From: Alphaproteobacteria bacterium
Lineage (GTDB): Bacteria; Pseudomonadota; Alphaproteobacteria; UBA9219
NCBI GenBank assembly: GCA_028716765.1
Contig: JAQUPC010000007.1
Span: 1 to 30,158, forward strand
Direction of reading: 5' to 3'
DNA length: 30,158 nucleotides
This document shows, in pieces, positions 9,808 to 15,750 of this stretch; position 1 is the stretch's first letter, and the number at the start of each line of letters is the position of its first letter. The translations under genes and the position numbers were made by a program. A model generated the notes under the pieces. It had not been told where the DNA came from. It saw only the letters and a list, made by a program, of their open reading frames with translations, and did not search any database.

Positions 9808-10995
9808 CTAGCGGTCGACCTCCCCGAACACGATATCCAGGCTGCCTATGATCGCGGCCACGTCGGCGATCATATGCCCCTTGCACATAAGCTCCAGCGC
9901 CTGCAGATGCGCAAAGCTCGGCGCGCGTATTTTGCAGCGATAAGGCCTGTTGCTGCCGTCGGCGACGAGATAAACGCCGAACTCGCCCTTGGGCGCCTCG
10001 GTCGCCGTATACGTTTCGCCCGCCGGAACGTGATAGCCTTCGCTGGCTAATTTAAAATGATGGATCATTTCTTCCATCGAACTTTTCATTTTATCACGTT
10101 TCGGAAAAGCGATCTTATGGTTTTCGATCATCACCGGGCCTTCCGGCATATCCTTAAGGCACTGGCGGATGATGCGGTTCGATTGGCGCATTTCCTCCAT
10201 GCGCACCAGATAGCGGGCGTAACAATCCCCTGTTTTGCCGATGGGTATGTCGAAATCCATGCGATCGTAAACGTCATAGGGTTGGCTTTTGCGTAAATCC
10301 CACGGCACGCCCGAAGCGCGCAACATGGGGCCGGAAAAACCCCAGTCCAGAGCCTGCTCTTTGGTGACCGTGCCGATATCGACCGTGCGCTGCTTGAAGA
10401 TTCTGTTTTCCGTAAGAAGATCTTCTATGTCCGACAAAAACGCGGGCAATTTTTCCGTGTAGGCCCATATGGCGTCCGCCAAACCGTCCGGCAGGTCGCG
10501 GTAAACGCCGCCGGGACGGAAATAGTTGGCGTGCATGCGTGCGCCGCTGACGCGCTCGTAGAACTCCATCAGCTTCTCGCGCTCTTCGAAGCCCCATAGC
10601 GACGGCGTCGTGGCGCCGAGGTCGAGCGCGAACGTCGTGATGTTGAGAATATGGCTCAAAAGGCGCGTGATCTCGGCGAACAGAACGCGGATGTATTGCC
10701 CGCGCTCCGGCGGCGCGATGCCAAGCAGCCGTTCGACCGCCAGCGCGAAGGTATGCTCCTGATTCATGGGGGCGACATAATCAAGCCGGTCGAAATACGG
10801 CAGGGCCTGCGCATAGGTTTTGTATTCGATGAGTTTTTCCGTGCCGCGGTGCAGAAGGCCGATATGCGGATCGGCGCGTTCCACCACCTCGCCGTTCAGC
10901 TCGAGGACAAGGCGCAAAACGCCATGCGCCGCCGGATGCTGCGGCCCGAAGTTGAGAGTGAGGGGTCCGGCGCCGGCCGGGTTGCTTTCCGTCAT
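9808..10995 (-). CDS. nuoD: NADH-quinone oxidoreductase subunit D
   Basis: NuoD is the 49-kDa-type subunit related to the large subunit of NiFe hydrogenases and helps form the quinone site. The 395-residue reading has the signatures [14 protein letters not shown] near the N-terminus, [13 protein letters not shown] (near 51), [14 protein letters not shown], and the conserved C-terminal DIVFGEVDR. The ATG at 10995 overlaps the nuoC stop as ATGA. The open frame upstream of it belongs to an unused frame of nuoC. nuoC and nuoD are separate genes here, unlike the fused nuoCD of E. coli. Confidence 0.97.
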   Translation of the reverse strand: MTESNPAGAGPLTLNFGPQHPAAHGVLRLVLELNGEVVERADPHIGLLHRGTEKLIEYKTYAQALPYFDRLDYVAPMNQEHTFALAVERLLGIAPPERGQYIRVLFAEITRLLSHILNITTFALDLGATTPSLWGFEEREKLMEFYERVSGARMHANYFRPGGVYRDLPDGLADAIWAYTEKLPAFLSDIEDLLTENRIFKQRTVDIGTVTKEQALDWGFSGPMLRASGVPWDLRKSQPYDVYDRMDFDIPIGKTGDCYARYLVRMEEMRQSNRIIRQCLKDMPEGPVMIENHKIAFPKRDKMKSSMEEMIHHFKLASEGYHVPAGETYTATEAPKGEFGVYLVADGSNRPYRCKIRAPSFAHLQALELMCKGHMIADVAAIIGSLDIVFGEVDR

Positions 10996-11600
10996 GACGC
11001 GTCCTTCTTCTTGCGCATCACGTCCGTCATGCCCTTCCACGGGCTTTGCGCGTCGAAATCGCGGAATTCCTGCGCCAGTTTCACGGGCGCAAAAGCCACG
11101 CGCTTTTCGACGATGTCGTAGCGAACCTCGACATGACCGGCGAGCGGAAAGTCCTTGCGCAGGGGGTGGCCTTCGAAACCGTAATCCGTGAGGATGCGGC
11201 GCAAATCCGGGTGGCCATCGAACCGTACGCCGAACAAGTCCCATGCCTCGCGCTCGAACCAGCCTGCGGCGCTGTAAACGCCTGTGGCCGAGGGCACAGG
11301 CAAGGTTTCGTCCGTTTGCACTTTTACGCGCAGGCGTGCGTTATGTTTGAGGCTTAAAAGATGATAGACGATCTCGAAACGTTCCGGACGCTCCGGATAA
11401 TCCGCGCCGCAAACGTCCATAAGCTGCGTCATGGCCGTGGCCGGATCGTCGCGCAGCTTTTGCAAAACGCTTGCGATTTTCGCGCGCGAAACAAGAAGAA
11501 CGGCTTCGCCGCGTTCGACATTTGCCCGGATCACGTCCGCGCCCAGCGTCTTCTGCGCGGCGGCAAGGATCTCTTCCGGCGTAAGGGCGCCGTCTGTCAT
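10992..11600 (-). CDS. nuoC: NADH-quinone oxidoreductase subunit C
   Basis: NuoC is the 30-kDa-type peripheral subunit that packs against NuoD. The 202-residue protein contains the complex I 30-kDa signature as [20 protein letters not shown] followed by [20 protein letters not shown]. The start at 11600 overlaps the nuoB stop as ATGA; the longer open frame upstream lies within nuoB and is not used. No fusion to nuoD is present. Confidence 0.96.
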   Translation of the reverse strand: MTDGALTPEEILAAAQKTLGADVIRANVERGEAVLLVSRAKIASVLQKLRDDPATAMTQLMDVCGADYPERPERFEIVYHLLSLKHNARLRVKVQTDETLPVPSATGVYSAAGWFEREAWDLFGVRFDGHPDLRRILTDYGFEGHPLRKDFPLAGHVEVRYDIVEKRVAFAPVKLAQEFRDFDAQSPWKGMTDVMRKKKDAS

Positions 11601-12118
11601 GCGCCGCTCCGTCCTTCCGCCTTGTTGCCGCGCCGGATTTTCTTGTGCAACTGCATGATGCCGTGCACCAGCGCCTCGGCCGAAGGCGGGCAGCCCGGCA
11701 CGAAGATGTCCACCGGCACGATGCGGTCGCAACCGCGCACGACGGCATAGGAATAATGGTAATAGCCGCCGCCGTTGGCGCAGCTTCCCATCGAAATGAC
11801 CCATCGCGGCTCGGCCATCTGGTCGTAGAGGCGGCGCAGCGCCGGGGCCATCTTGTTGGTCAGCGTGCCTGCGACGATCATCACGTCCGACTGGCGCGGG
11901 CTTGGGCGCGGCATCATGCCGAAGCGGTCGAGGTCGTAGCGGGCCATATAGGCGTGGATCATCTCGATGCCGCAACACGCGAGGCCGAACGTCATCGGCC
12001 ACATCGAACCCGTGCGCGCCCAGGCGAGCAGGTCGTCGAGACGATGCAAAAGAACGTGCCCGTCCAGCCCTTCGCCGTACGTTGGGACTGCCGGAAGTTT
12101 TTGGCCGGGTTTGATCAT
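11597..12118 (-). CDS. nuoB: NADH-quinone oxidoreductase subunit B (4Fe-4S N2)
   Basis: NuoB carries cluster N2, the last in the chain before quinone. In the 173-residue reading the ligands are Cys48 and Cys49 (LACCGIEM), Cys113 (GSCANGGG) and Cys143 ([11 protein letters not shown]), all present. I chose the ATG at 12118 because it overlaps the nuoA stop as ATGA, the habit of this operon. An in-frame ATG at 12124 (adding Met-Gly) is equally possible. Confidence 0.96.
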   Translation of the reverse strand: MIKPGQKLPAVPTYGEGLDGHVLLHRLDDLLAWARTGSMWPMTFGLACCGIEMIHAYMARYDLDRFGMMPRPSPRQSDVMIVAGTLTNKMAPALRRLYDQMAEPRWVISMGSCANGGGYYHYSYAVVRGCDRIVPVDIFVPGCPPSAEALVHGIMQLHKKIRRGNKAEGRSGA

Positions 12119-12483
12119 TCCCATTCCAGCGCCCCTTTCCGCCATTCGTAAACGAAGCCCACGGCAAGGACGCCCAGAAAAACCATCATCGACCAGAACC
12201 CGATGACGCCGATAGAGCCGAGCGACACGGCCCAAGGAAACAAAAAGGCCACCTCCAGATCAAAGACGATGAACAGAATGGCGACGAGATAAAAACGCAC
12301 GTCGAACTTCATGCGCGCGTCGCCGGAGGCTTCGAAGCCGCATTCGTAGGTCGAGAGTTTTTCCTTATCCGGATTTTGGCGGGCGATCAGGAACGACAGA
12401 ACGGGCGCGGCAACGGCCACGGCCAGCGCCACGGCAAGGAACAGGAAGAGGGGCAGATACTCGTGAACAAGATCGCTGGGCAT
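12115..12483 (-). CDS. nuoA: NADH-quinone oxidoreductase subunit A
   Basis: NuoA is a small three-helix membrane subunit, first in the operon. The 122 residues have helices near 8-33, 60-85 and 90-112, the conserved YECG loop (46-49, with Cys48) and [11 protein letters not shown]. The ATG at 12483 has only a weak ribosome site, unlike its neighbours. A promoter-like TATAAT lies 41-46 bases upstream, giving a short leader that contains an inverted repeat. Confidence 0.96.
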   Translation of the reverse strand: MPSDLVHEYLPLFLFLAVALAVAVAAPVLSFLIARQNPDKEKLSTYECGFEASGDARMKFDVRFYLVAILFIVFDLEVAFLFPWAVSLGSIGVIGFWSMMVFLGVLAVGFVYEWRKGALEWE

Positions 12484-12494
12484 GACGGGGTCAA

Positions 12495-12520
12495 GCGTTA
12501 AACGAATTTGACGTTAACGC
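12495..12520 (-). promoter_or_regulatory. Inverted repeat in the predicted nuoA leader
   Basis: GCGTTAA at 12495-12501 and TTAACGC at 12514-12520 form seven-base arms around a 12-base centre; the similarity continues inwards with gaps. It lies across the predicted transcription start, just downstream of the TATAAT, so it could be an operator or a 5' leader hairpin. The regulator is unknown. Confidence 0.4.
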
Positions 12521-12523
12521 AAG

Positions 12524-12552
12524 ATTATAGGGCTGAAGCCAGATTTTGCGGA
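12524..12552 (-). promoter_or_regulatory. nuoA: Candidate promoter of the nuo operon
   Basis: On the minus strand a perfect TATAAT (12524-12529) lies 17 bases from a weak -35 match TCCGCA (12547-12552). The predicted start near 12517 gives a leader of about 33 bases to the nuoA ATG. It lies between the palindromic repeat and nuoA, so the operon need not depend on read-through from tRNA-Asp. Confidence 0.4.
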
Positions 12553-12574
12553 GGGGTTTTTCCAACGGCCCTGG

Positions 12575-12610
12575 TCCGCCTTCGCCAAGGCTTCGGCGGA
12601 CATAAGATTT
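12575..12610. repeat. Palindromic repeat copy 1, class I
   Basis: Arms TCCGCC (12575-12580) and GGCGGA (12595-12600) flank the 14-base centre ttcgccaaggcttc, followed by cataagattt. These 36 bases are identical to copy 2 at 14595-14630. It sits between tRNA-Asp and the nuoA promoter. Confidence 0.85.
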
Positions 12611-12642
12611 GCTAAGGCTCGCTACGTTCGCCAAGCAAATCT
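12605..12642. repeat. Palindromic repeat, class II, next to the tRNA-Asp 3' end
   Basis: Nine-base arms AGATTTGCT (12605-12613) and AGCAAATCT (12634-12642) enclose a 20-base centre that reads GAACGTAGCGAGCC on the minus strand. A similar centre occurs in the hairpin at 27346-27380. The element begins two bases after the encoded CCA end of tRNA-Asp and shares six bases with the class I copy. Confidence 0.65.
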
Positions 12643-12644
12643 AG

Positions 12645-12721
<77 letters not shown>

Positions 12722-13066
12722 GTCTACCCCTTTATGGGGCGGCAAGGGGGCACCTTTAGGGCACGGAAGGGCCGGATGTCAACCTTTGCGGCGCAATCGG
12801 GATATCAGGCTTGGAAAAACAACGGGAACGGGCCAAATTCAGAGGAGAACTTTATATATAAATCCGTTTTTCTTGCGCCCGGATTATGGTTACTTTTCTT
12901 GCAAATGGTCTTGGAGCAATATTCGCTTACCTTCCTGCTCGCGCAACTTTGCGGCGATCAAGCTGTAGGCGCGCAGGGAATCAGGTATTCCTTTTCTCTT
13001 TGTTGCCTTTGTTATTTTGGGTTAATACAGAGGCAGGATCGAATCGCAGAGGAAAGGGACGCCTTC
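12722..13066. other. Gene-free stretch between divergent tRNA-Asp and the Spy-like gene
   Basis: I see no convincing gene in these 345 bases; open frames crossing it run into tRNA-Asp or lack start and ribosome signals. It includes an AT-rich patch (tttatatataaatcc near 12851) and a TTGACA box at 12777-12782 on the minus strand, with a weak TAAAGG-like -10 about 18 bases away, which could drive tRNA-Asp. Plus-strand promoter elements for the 13067 gene should also lie here but none is clear. Confidence 0.5.
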
Positions 13067-13546
13067 ATGAAATTGCCTTTTTATGCCGCAACGGCTTTGA
13101 TCTCCGTCCTGCTTTTAGCGGGAACGGCCGGGGCGCAAACGATGCCGGTAAAGGCGCCGCCGCCCGCGGCTTCGGCGGAACAGCAAAAGCCAGCCCAGCC
13201 CGGCAAGCCGTGTCTATCCGACGAGAAAAATAAAATTCTGAAAGCCGCTTTGGCGAAAGCGCGCGAAGACAACCAACAAATCACGGAGCAGATAAAGGCC
13301 AAGCGCAAGGAGCTGGCCGCGCTCATGGGCGCCGAACGCTTCGACAAGGAGGCTTTCCTTGCCAAGGACGCCGAAATGCAGGACTTGATCGCCAAAGCGG
13401 CGCGCAAAAAAGCGGAAGCGCTGGCCTCCGTTGCCGGGCAATTCGCCGTTCAGGACCGCAAAATTCTGGCCGAGCGGTTTGGAAAAAGAAAAGGCAGCCG
13501 GTCCGGGCACGGCATGAACAAGGCGTCCGGCGGGACGGGGAAATAG
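13067..13546 (+). CDS. Periplasmic Spy/ZraP-like (metal-resistance type) protein
   Basis: This 159-residue protein has a signal peptide (about residues 1-23, ending AGA/GAQ), a proline- and alanine-rich linker to about 48, and then an alpha-helical, charged region from 52 to 141. That region contains KAKRKELAALMGAERFDKEA and pairs of helices typical of small periplasmic Spy/CpxP/ZraP or heavy-metal-sensor proteins. The C-terminus is basic and glycine-rich with a single His. The ATG at 13067 follows a strong GAGGAAAGGG site. Such proteins act as periplasmic chaperones or metal sensors; no specific metal ligand set is visible, so the role is inferred. It precedes the solute-binding protein gene on the same strand by 181 bases. 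Confidence 0.65.
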   Translation: MKLPFYAATALISVLLLAGTAGAQTMPVKAPPPAASAEQQKPAQPGKPCLSDEKNKILKAALAKAREDNQQITEQIKAKRKELAALMGAERFDKEAFLAKDAEMQDLIAKAARKKAEALASVAGQFAVQDRKILAERFGKRKGSRSGHGMNKASGGTGK

Positions 13547-13727
13547 AATCTTTTTGGCGTCACGCGCTTTCTTTGGCTAAAGCATCCCCTTCGCCAAGGC
13601 TAAAGGAAACGTCCCGGTTCTTCAAAGCCCGTCTTCGCTGCGCCGGGGCAGGCCGCGTTGCTTGCGGCAAGGTCTGTCTGTAAGGTGAAAACCTGCCCTG
13701 AGCGGCTCCCATGATGAGGAGAAAATT

Positions 13728-14570
13728 ATGTCCCTCCGTCTTTTCGTTTTTCTTTGTTTCGCCCTTGTTTCCGCGGTTGCTTCAAGCAACGCCATCGCCG
13801 CTGAAACGGCTTTCGCGCGCGTCGAAAAAAACAAAACGATCAACTGCGGCTATCTCGTTTGGCCGCCTTTCGTTATCAAGGAGCCGAATACGGGAAAGCT
13901 TTCCGGGATTAACTATGACGTCATGGAAGCCCTTGGCAAAAACCTTGGCCTCAAGGTGAACTGGGTCGCCGAAGTGGGGGCGGGCGAAGCGGCGGCGGCG
14001 CTTGACGCCAACAAGTTCGACGTCATGTGCGCTTCCCTCTGGCAAAGCCCGGGGCGTCTTATGACTATGACGCTGACCAGGCCGACTTTTTACAGTCCCG
14101 CTTATGCCTTCACGCGCGCCGGCGACAAGCGTTTCGACGGCAACATCGAGAAAGCCAATGCAAAGAATGTAAAGGTTGCCGTCATCGACGGCGACTACAG
14201 CCAGGACCTCGCGAAGGAGAAACTCCCCGAGGCCACCGTCGTTTCCCTGCCCATGTTGGCGTCGGGGAGCGAAATGCTGTTGCAAGTCCTGACCAACAAA
14301 GCCGACATCGTGATGGGCGATGAAGGCTTCATCAACGATTTCATGAAAACGCATCCGAACGCGTTGCGTAAAGTCGGGGGAACGGGAATTATCAGGACTT
14401 ACGGCGAACTCCTCGCCGTCAGGCGCGGCGAGTATCAGCTGAAAAACATGCTCGACCAATCCATCTTGCAGTTGGCCTATGACGGCGTCATTGCCGGCAT
14501 AACCCGGAAATATGAAAAACAATACAATGTAAAGTATTTTCCTCCGGCGCGCTCGTTTGCCGAACAATAG
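13728..14570 (+). CDS. Periplasmic solute-binding protein (SBP_bac_3-like)
   Basis: This 280-residue protein has a cleavable signal peptide (about 1-24, ending NAIA/AET), followed by a two-lobed binding-protein fold. It shares WPPFxIKEPNTGKLSGINY, DVMEALGKNLGL and AGDKRFDGNIE with the paralogue inside the nuo operon (97-978). An Arg in QSPGRLMTM occupies the usual ligand-carboxylate position. Unlike the paralogue it should be released into the periplasm rather than anchored. The ATG at 13728 follows GAGGAGAAAATT. No transporter membrane or ATPase gene accompanies it, so it may serve a transporter encoded elsewhere or act as a sensor. Ligand unknown, amino-acid-like by family. Confidence 0.85.
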   Translation: MSLRLFVFLCFALVSAVASSNAIAAETAFARVEKNKTINCGYLVWPPFVIKEPNTGKLSGINYDVMEALGKNLGLKVNWVAEVGAGEAAAALDANKFDVMCASLWQSPGRLMTMTLTRPTFYSPAYAFTRAGDKRFDGNIEKANAKNVKVAVIDGDYSQDLAKEKLPEATVVSLPMLASGSEMLLQVLTNKADIVMGDEGFINDFMKTHPNALRKVGGTGIIRTYGELLAVRRGEYQLKNMLDQSILQLAYDGVIAGITRKYEKQYNVKYFPPARSFAEQ

Positions 14571-14594
14571 CAGGGCGTTAATGCATCTTATCCG

Positions 14595-14630
14595 TCCGCC
14601 TTCGCCAAGGCTTCGGCGGACATAAGATTT
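14595..14630. repeat. Palindromic repeat copy 2, class I
   Basis: Identical over 36 bases to copy 1 (12575-12610): arms TCCGCC/GGCGGA, centre ttcgccaaggcttc, tail cataagattt. An additional outer pair ATCTTAT (14585-14591) and ATAAGAT (14622-14628) extends the stem. A degenerate class II-like stretch (ggttcgctgc) follows near 14636. It lies between the stops of the solute-binding gene and the convergent GIY-YIG gene. Confidence 0.85.
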
Positions 14631-14709
14631 TCCAGGGTTCGCTGCACTCAACAGCAACCATGATAATCATTGAACGCGTTTTCCAGAAAGGCGTATTTCC
14701 CATAAACGT

Positions 14710-14949
14710 TCATTTCCAAAATCTTTTCCTCGCTATCGCCTTGCCTGAACCGGATTTGAAATATTTCTCAAGCTCTCTCGCTCGAATTTCATTTTCGACA
14801 GCGACGAAGCATTTGAGCGTTACGGGAAGATACTTCTTCGTTGAAAGGACCTGACCAGCTTGATGTGAAGCCAAACGACGCTTTAGATCATTTGTTGAAC
14901 CGACATAAATACCGCCGCTGTTGAGCAAAAGAAAATAGATGTACCACAC
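14710..14949 (-). CDS. Single-domain GIY-YIG nuclease-family protein
   Basis: The 79-residue protein is a minimal GIY-YIG domain: WYIYFLL (residues 2-8) and GGIYVGSTNDLKRR (12-25) give the paired tyrosines and arginine of the catalytic sheet. AVENEIRARELEKYFKSG (50-67) carries the glutamate of the metal site. Such small proteins are common but their biological substrates are unclear. The start is GTG at 14949; its ribosome site GGGAG lies in the arm of palindromic repeat copy 3. Repeats flank the gene on both sides and tRNA-Val lies upstream, which suggests a mobile or repeat-associated unit, though this is inference. Confidence 0.85.
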   Translation of the reverse strand: MWYIYFLLLNSGGIYVGSTNDLKRRLASHQAGQVLSTKKYLPVTLKCFVAVENEIRARELEKYFKSGSGKAIARKRFWK

Positions 14950-14955
14950 GGCACC

Positions 14956-14985
14956 TGTCTCCCTACGCTAAAGCTTCGGGAGACA
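14956..14985. repeat. Palindromic repeat copy 3, class I, at the GIY-YIG ribosome site
   Basis: Eight-base perfect arms TGTCTCCC (14956-14963) and GGGAGACA (14978-14985) enclose the 14-base centre tacgctaaagcttc. The arms differ completely from copies 1 and 2 but remain complementary. In the minus-strand transcript the second arm provides GGGAG nine bases before the GTG start of the GIY-YIG gene. Confidence 0.85.
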
Positions 14986-15037
14986 CCCTACACATGTTCA
15001 TTTTCGGCTGCCAGTCCACCCTAAGAGGGGTGGCCTG

Positions 15038-15063
15038 CCACCCGAAGCTTTAGCGTAGGGTGG
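15038..15063. repeat. Palindromic repeat copy 4, class I, overlapping the tRNA-Val 3' end
   Basis: Arms CCACCC (15038-15043) and GGGTGG (15058-15063) enclose gaagctttagcgta, the exact reverse complement of the centre of copy 3. The outer three bases of one arm are the CCA end of tRNA-Val. Just beyond it, tggcctgcc also precedes copy 6 beside tRNA-Leu. Confidence 0.85.
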
Positions 15064-15135
15064 TGGGCGGTGACAGTATCGAACTGCCGACCCTCTCGGT
15101 GTAAACGAGATGCTCTACCGCTGAGCTAACCGCCC
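15061..15135 (-). tRNA. tRNA-Val (anticodon TAC)
   Basis: The 75-base cloverleaf has acceptor GGGCGGT/ACCGCCC, D-arm GCTCAGCGGTAGAGC, anticodon stem TCTCG/CGAGA with loop TTTACAC, and T-arm GGCAG-TTCGATA-CTGTC. Anticodon TAC reads Val codons. Discriminator A and the CCA end are encoded. Position after hupB matches the usual alphaproteobacterial order. Confidence 0.97.
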
Positions 15136-15158
15136 ATCAGAGGACAGAATACAGCAGG

Positions 15159-15190
15159 CAGGCATCAGATAAAGCTTTTTCTGATGCCTG
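15159..15190. repeat. Long perfect hairpin between hupB and tRNA-Val
   Basis: Eleven-base arms CAGGCATCAGA (15159-15169) and TCTGATGCCTG (15180-15190) enclose a ten-base loop containing AAAGCTTT. A weaker outer pairing (GACAGAAT with ATTTCTGTC) extends it. There is no T-tract on either side, so it is not a simple terminator. It lies 24 bases upstream of tRNA-Val and behind the hupB terminator. Confidence 0.75.
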
Positions 15191-15211
15191 ATTTCTGTCT
15201 TCCGCCAGCTG

Positions 15212-15239
15212 AAAAAAAAGGCCGGGGTTGCCCCCGGCC
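15212..15239 (-). terminator. Rho-independent terminator of hupB
   Basis: On the minus strand GGCCGGGG and CCCCGGCC form an eight-base GC stem with a four-base loop (15220-15239), followed by eight T residues (15219-15212). It begins 28 bases after the hupB stop and is the clearest intrinsic terminator in the window. Confidence 0.93.
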
Positions 15240-15267
15240 AAAGAACGCGTTGAAGAAACGAAACCGC

Positions 15268-15573
15268 TTATTTCTTAATCGCACCCGTGTTGACCTGCTC
15301 CTTTAGCTGCTTGCCCGCGCGGAACTTCGGCAGCTTGGAGGCCTTGATGGCGATAACCTCGCCCGTGCGCGGATTGCGGCCCTTGGCCGCCGCGCGCTTC
15401 GACACATAGAAGTTGCCGAACCCGACAAGACGGACTTCTTCGCCCTTTTTAAGAGCGCCTTCGATCGTGGCAAGCATGGTATCGACAACGGTCGAAATGG
15501 CCGATTTCGAAAGGTCCAGTTTCGCCATGGATTTGCTGTCCGCGACAGCTGAGATGAATTCGTTCTTGTTCAC
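15268..15573 (-). CDS. hupB: DNA-binding protein HU
   Basis: HU is a small nucleoid protein that bends DNA as a dimer. The 101-residue reading has the HU fold with VGFGNFYV (50-57) and the arm motif GRNPRTGE (65-72), which contains the proline that intercalates into DNA. The C-terminus has a short lysine-containing extension. I chose GTG at 15573 because the family begins with (M)NKNEFI and GGGAGA lies just upstream. The in-frame ATG at 15663 falls at the predicted promoter -10 and would add 30 unlike residues. It lies between lon and tRNA-Val, the normal order. Confidence 0.95.
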   Translation of the reverse strand: MNKNEFISAVADSKSMAKLDLSKSAISTVVDTMLATIEGALKKGEEVRLVGFGNFYVSKRAAAKGRNPRTGEVIAIKASKLPKFRAGKQLKEQVNTGAIKK

Positions 15574-15652
15574 GCGAGGTCTCCCTTGGGTTTGAGTGCG
15601 GGGTCTGACGCTTCCCCGGCGCGATGCGCGCGGCAACGCCAGCGATAGAGCC

Positions 15653-15682
15653 AATTTACGCATCGTTGTTTTGCCGTGTCAA
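15653..15682 (-). promoter_or_regulatory. hupB: Candidate hupB promoter
   Basis: A perfect TTGACA (15677-15682, minus strand) is 18 bases from TAAATT (15653-15658). The predicted start near 15646 leaves a leader of about 73 bases to the GTG start and excludes the upstream ATG at 15663 as the translation start. Confidence 0.45.
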
Positions 15683-15733
15683 TTGCCGGGCACAAGAAAA
15701 CTGTGGATTTCCGCGGGATTCCGCAGCGAAAGG

Positions 15734-15750
15734 TTAACGGCTATCGTTAA
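15734..15750. promoter_or_regulatory. Inverted repeat at the lon stop codon
   Basis: TTAACG (15734-15739) and CGTTAA (15745-15750) form six-base arms with a five-base loop that includes the lon TAA stop. There is no T-tract. It may be a weak transcript-end hairpin of lon or an operator upstream of hupB. Confidence 0.35.

Noticed and set aside
13547..13727. Possible further palindrome copy (ccccttcgccaaggctaaagg near 13587)
   Set aside because: It contains the ttcgccaaggct core but no complementary arms; at best a decayed copy, so not annotated.
15574..15663. ATG-started longer HU reading
   Set aside because: The extra 30 residues are Arg-rich and unlike HU, the ATG overlaps the predicted -10 region, and GTG 15573 has a proper ribosome site.
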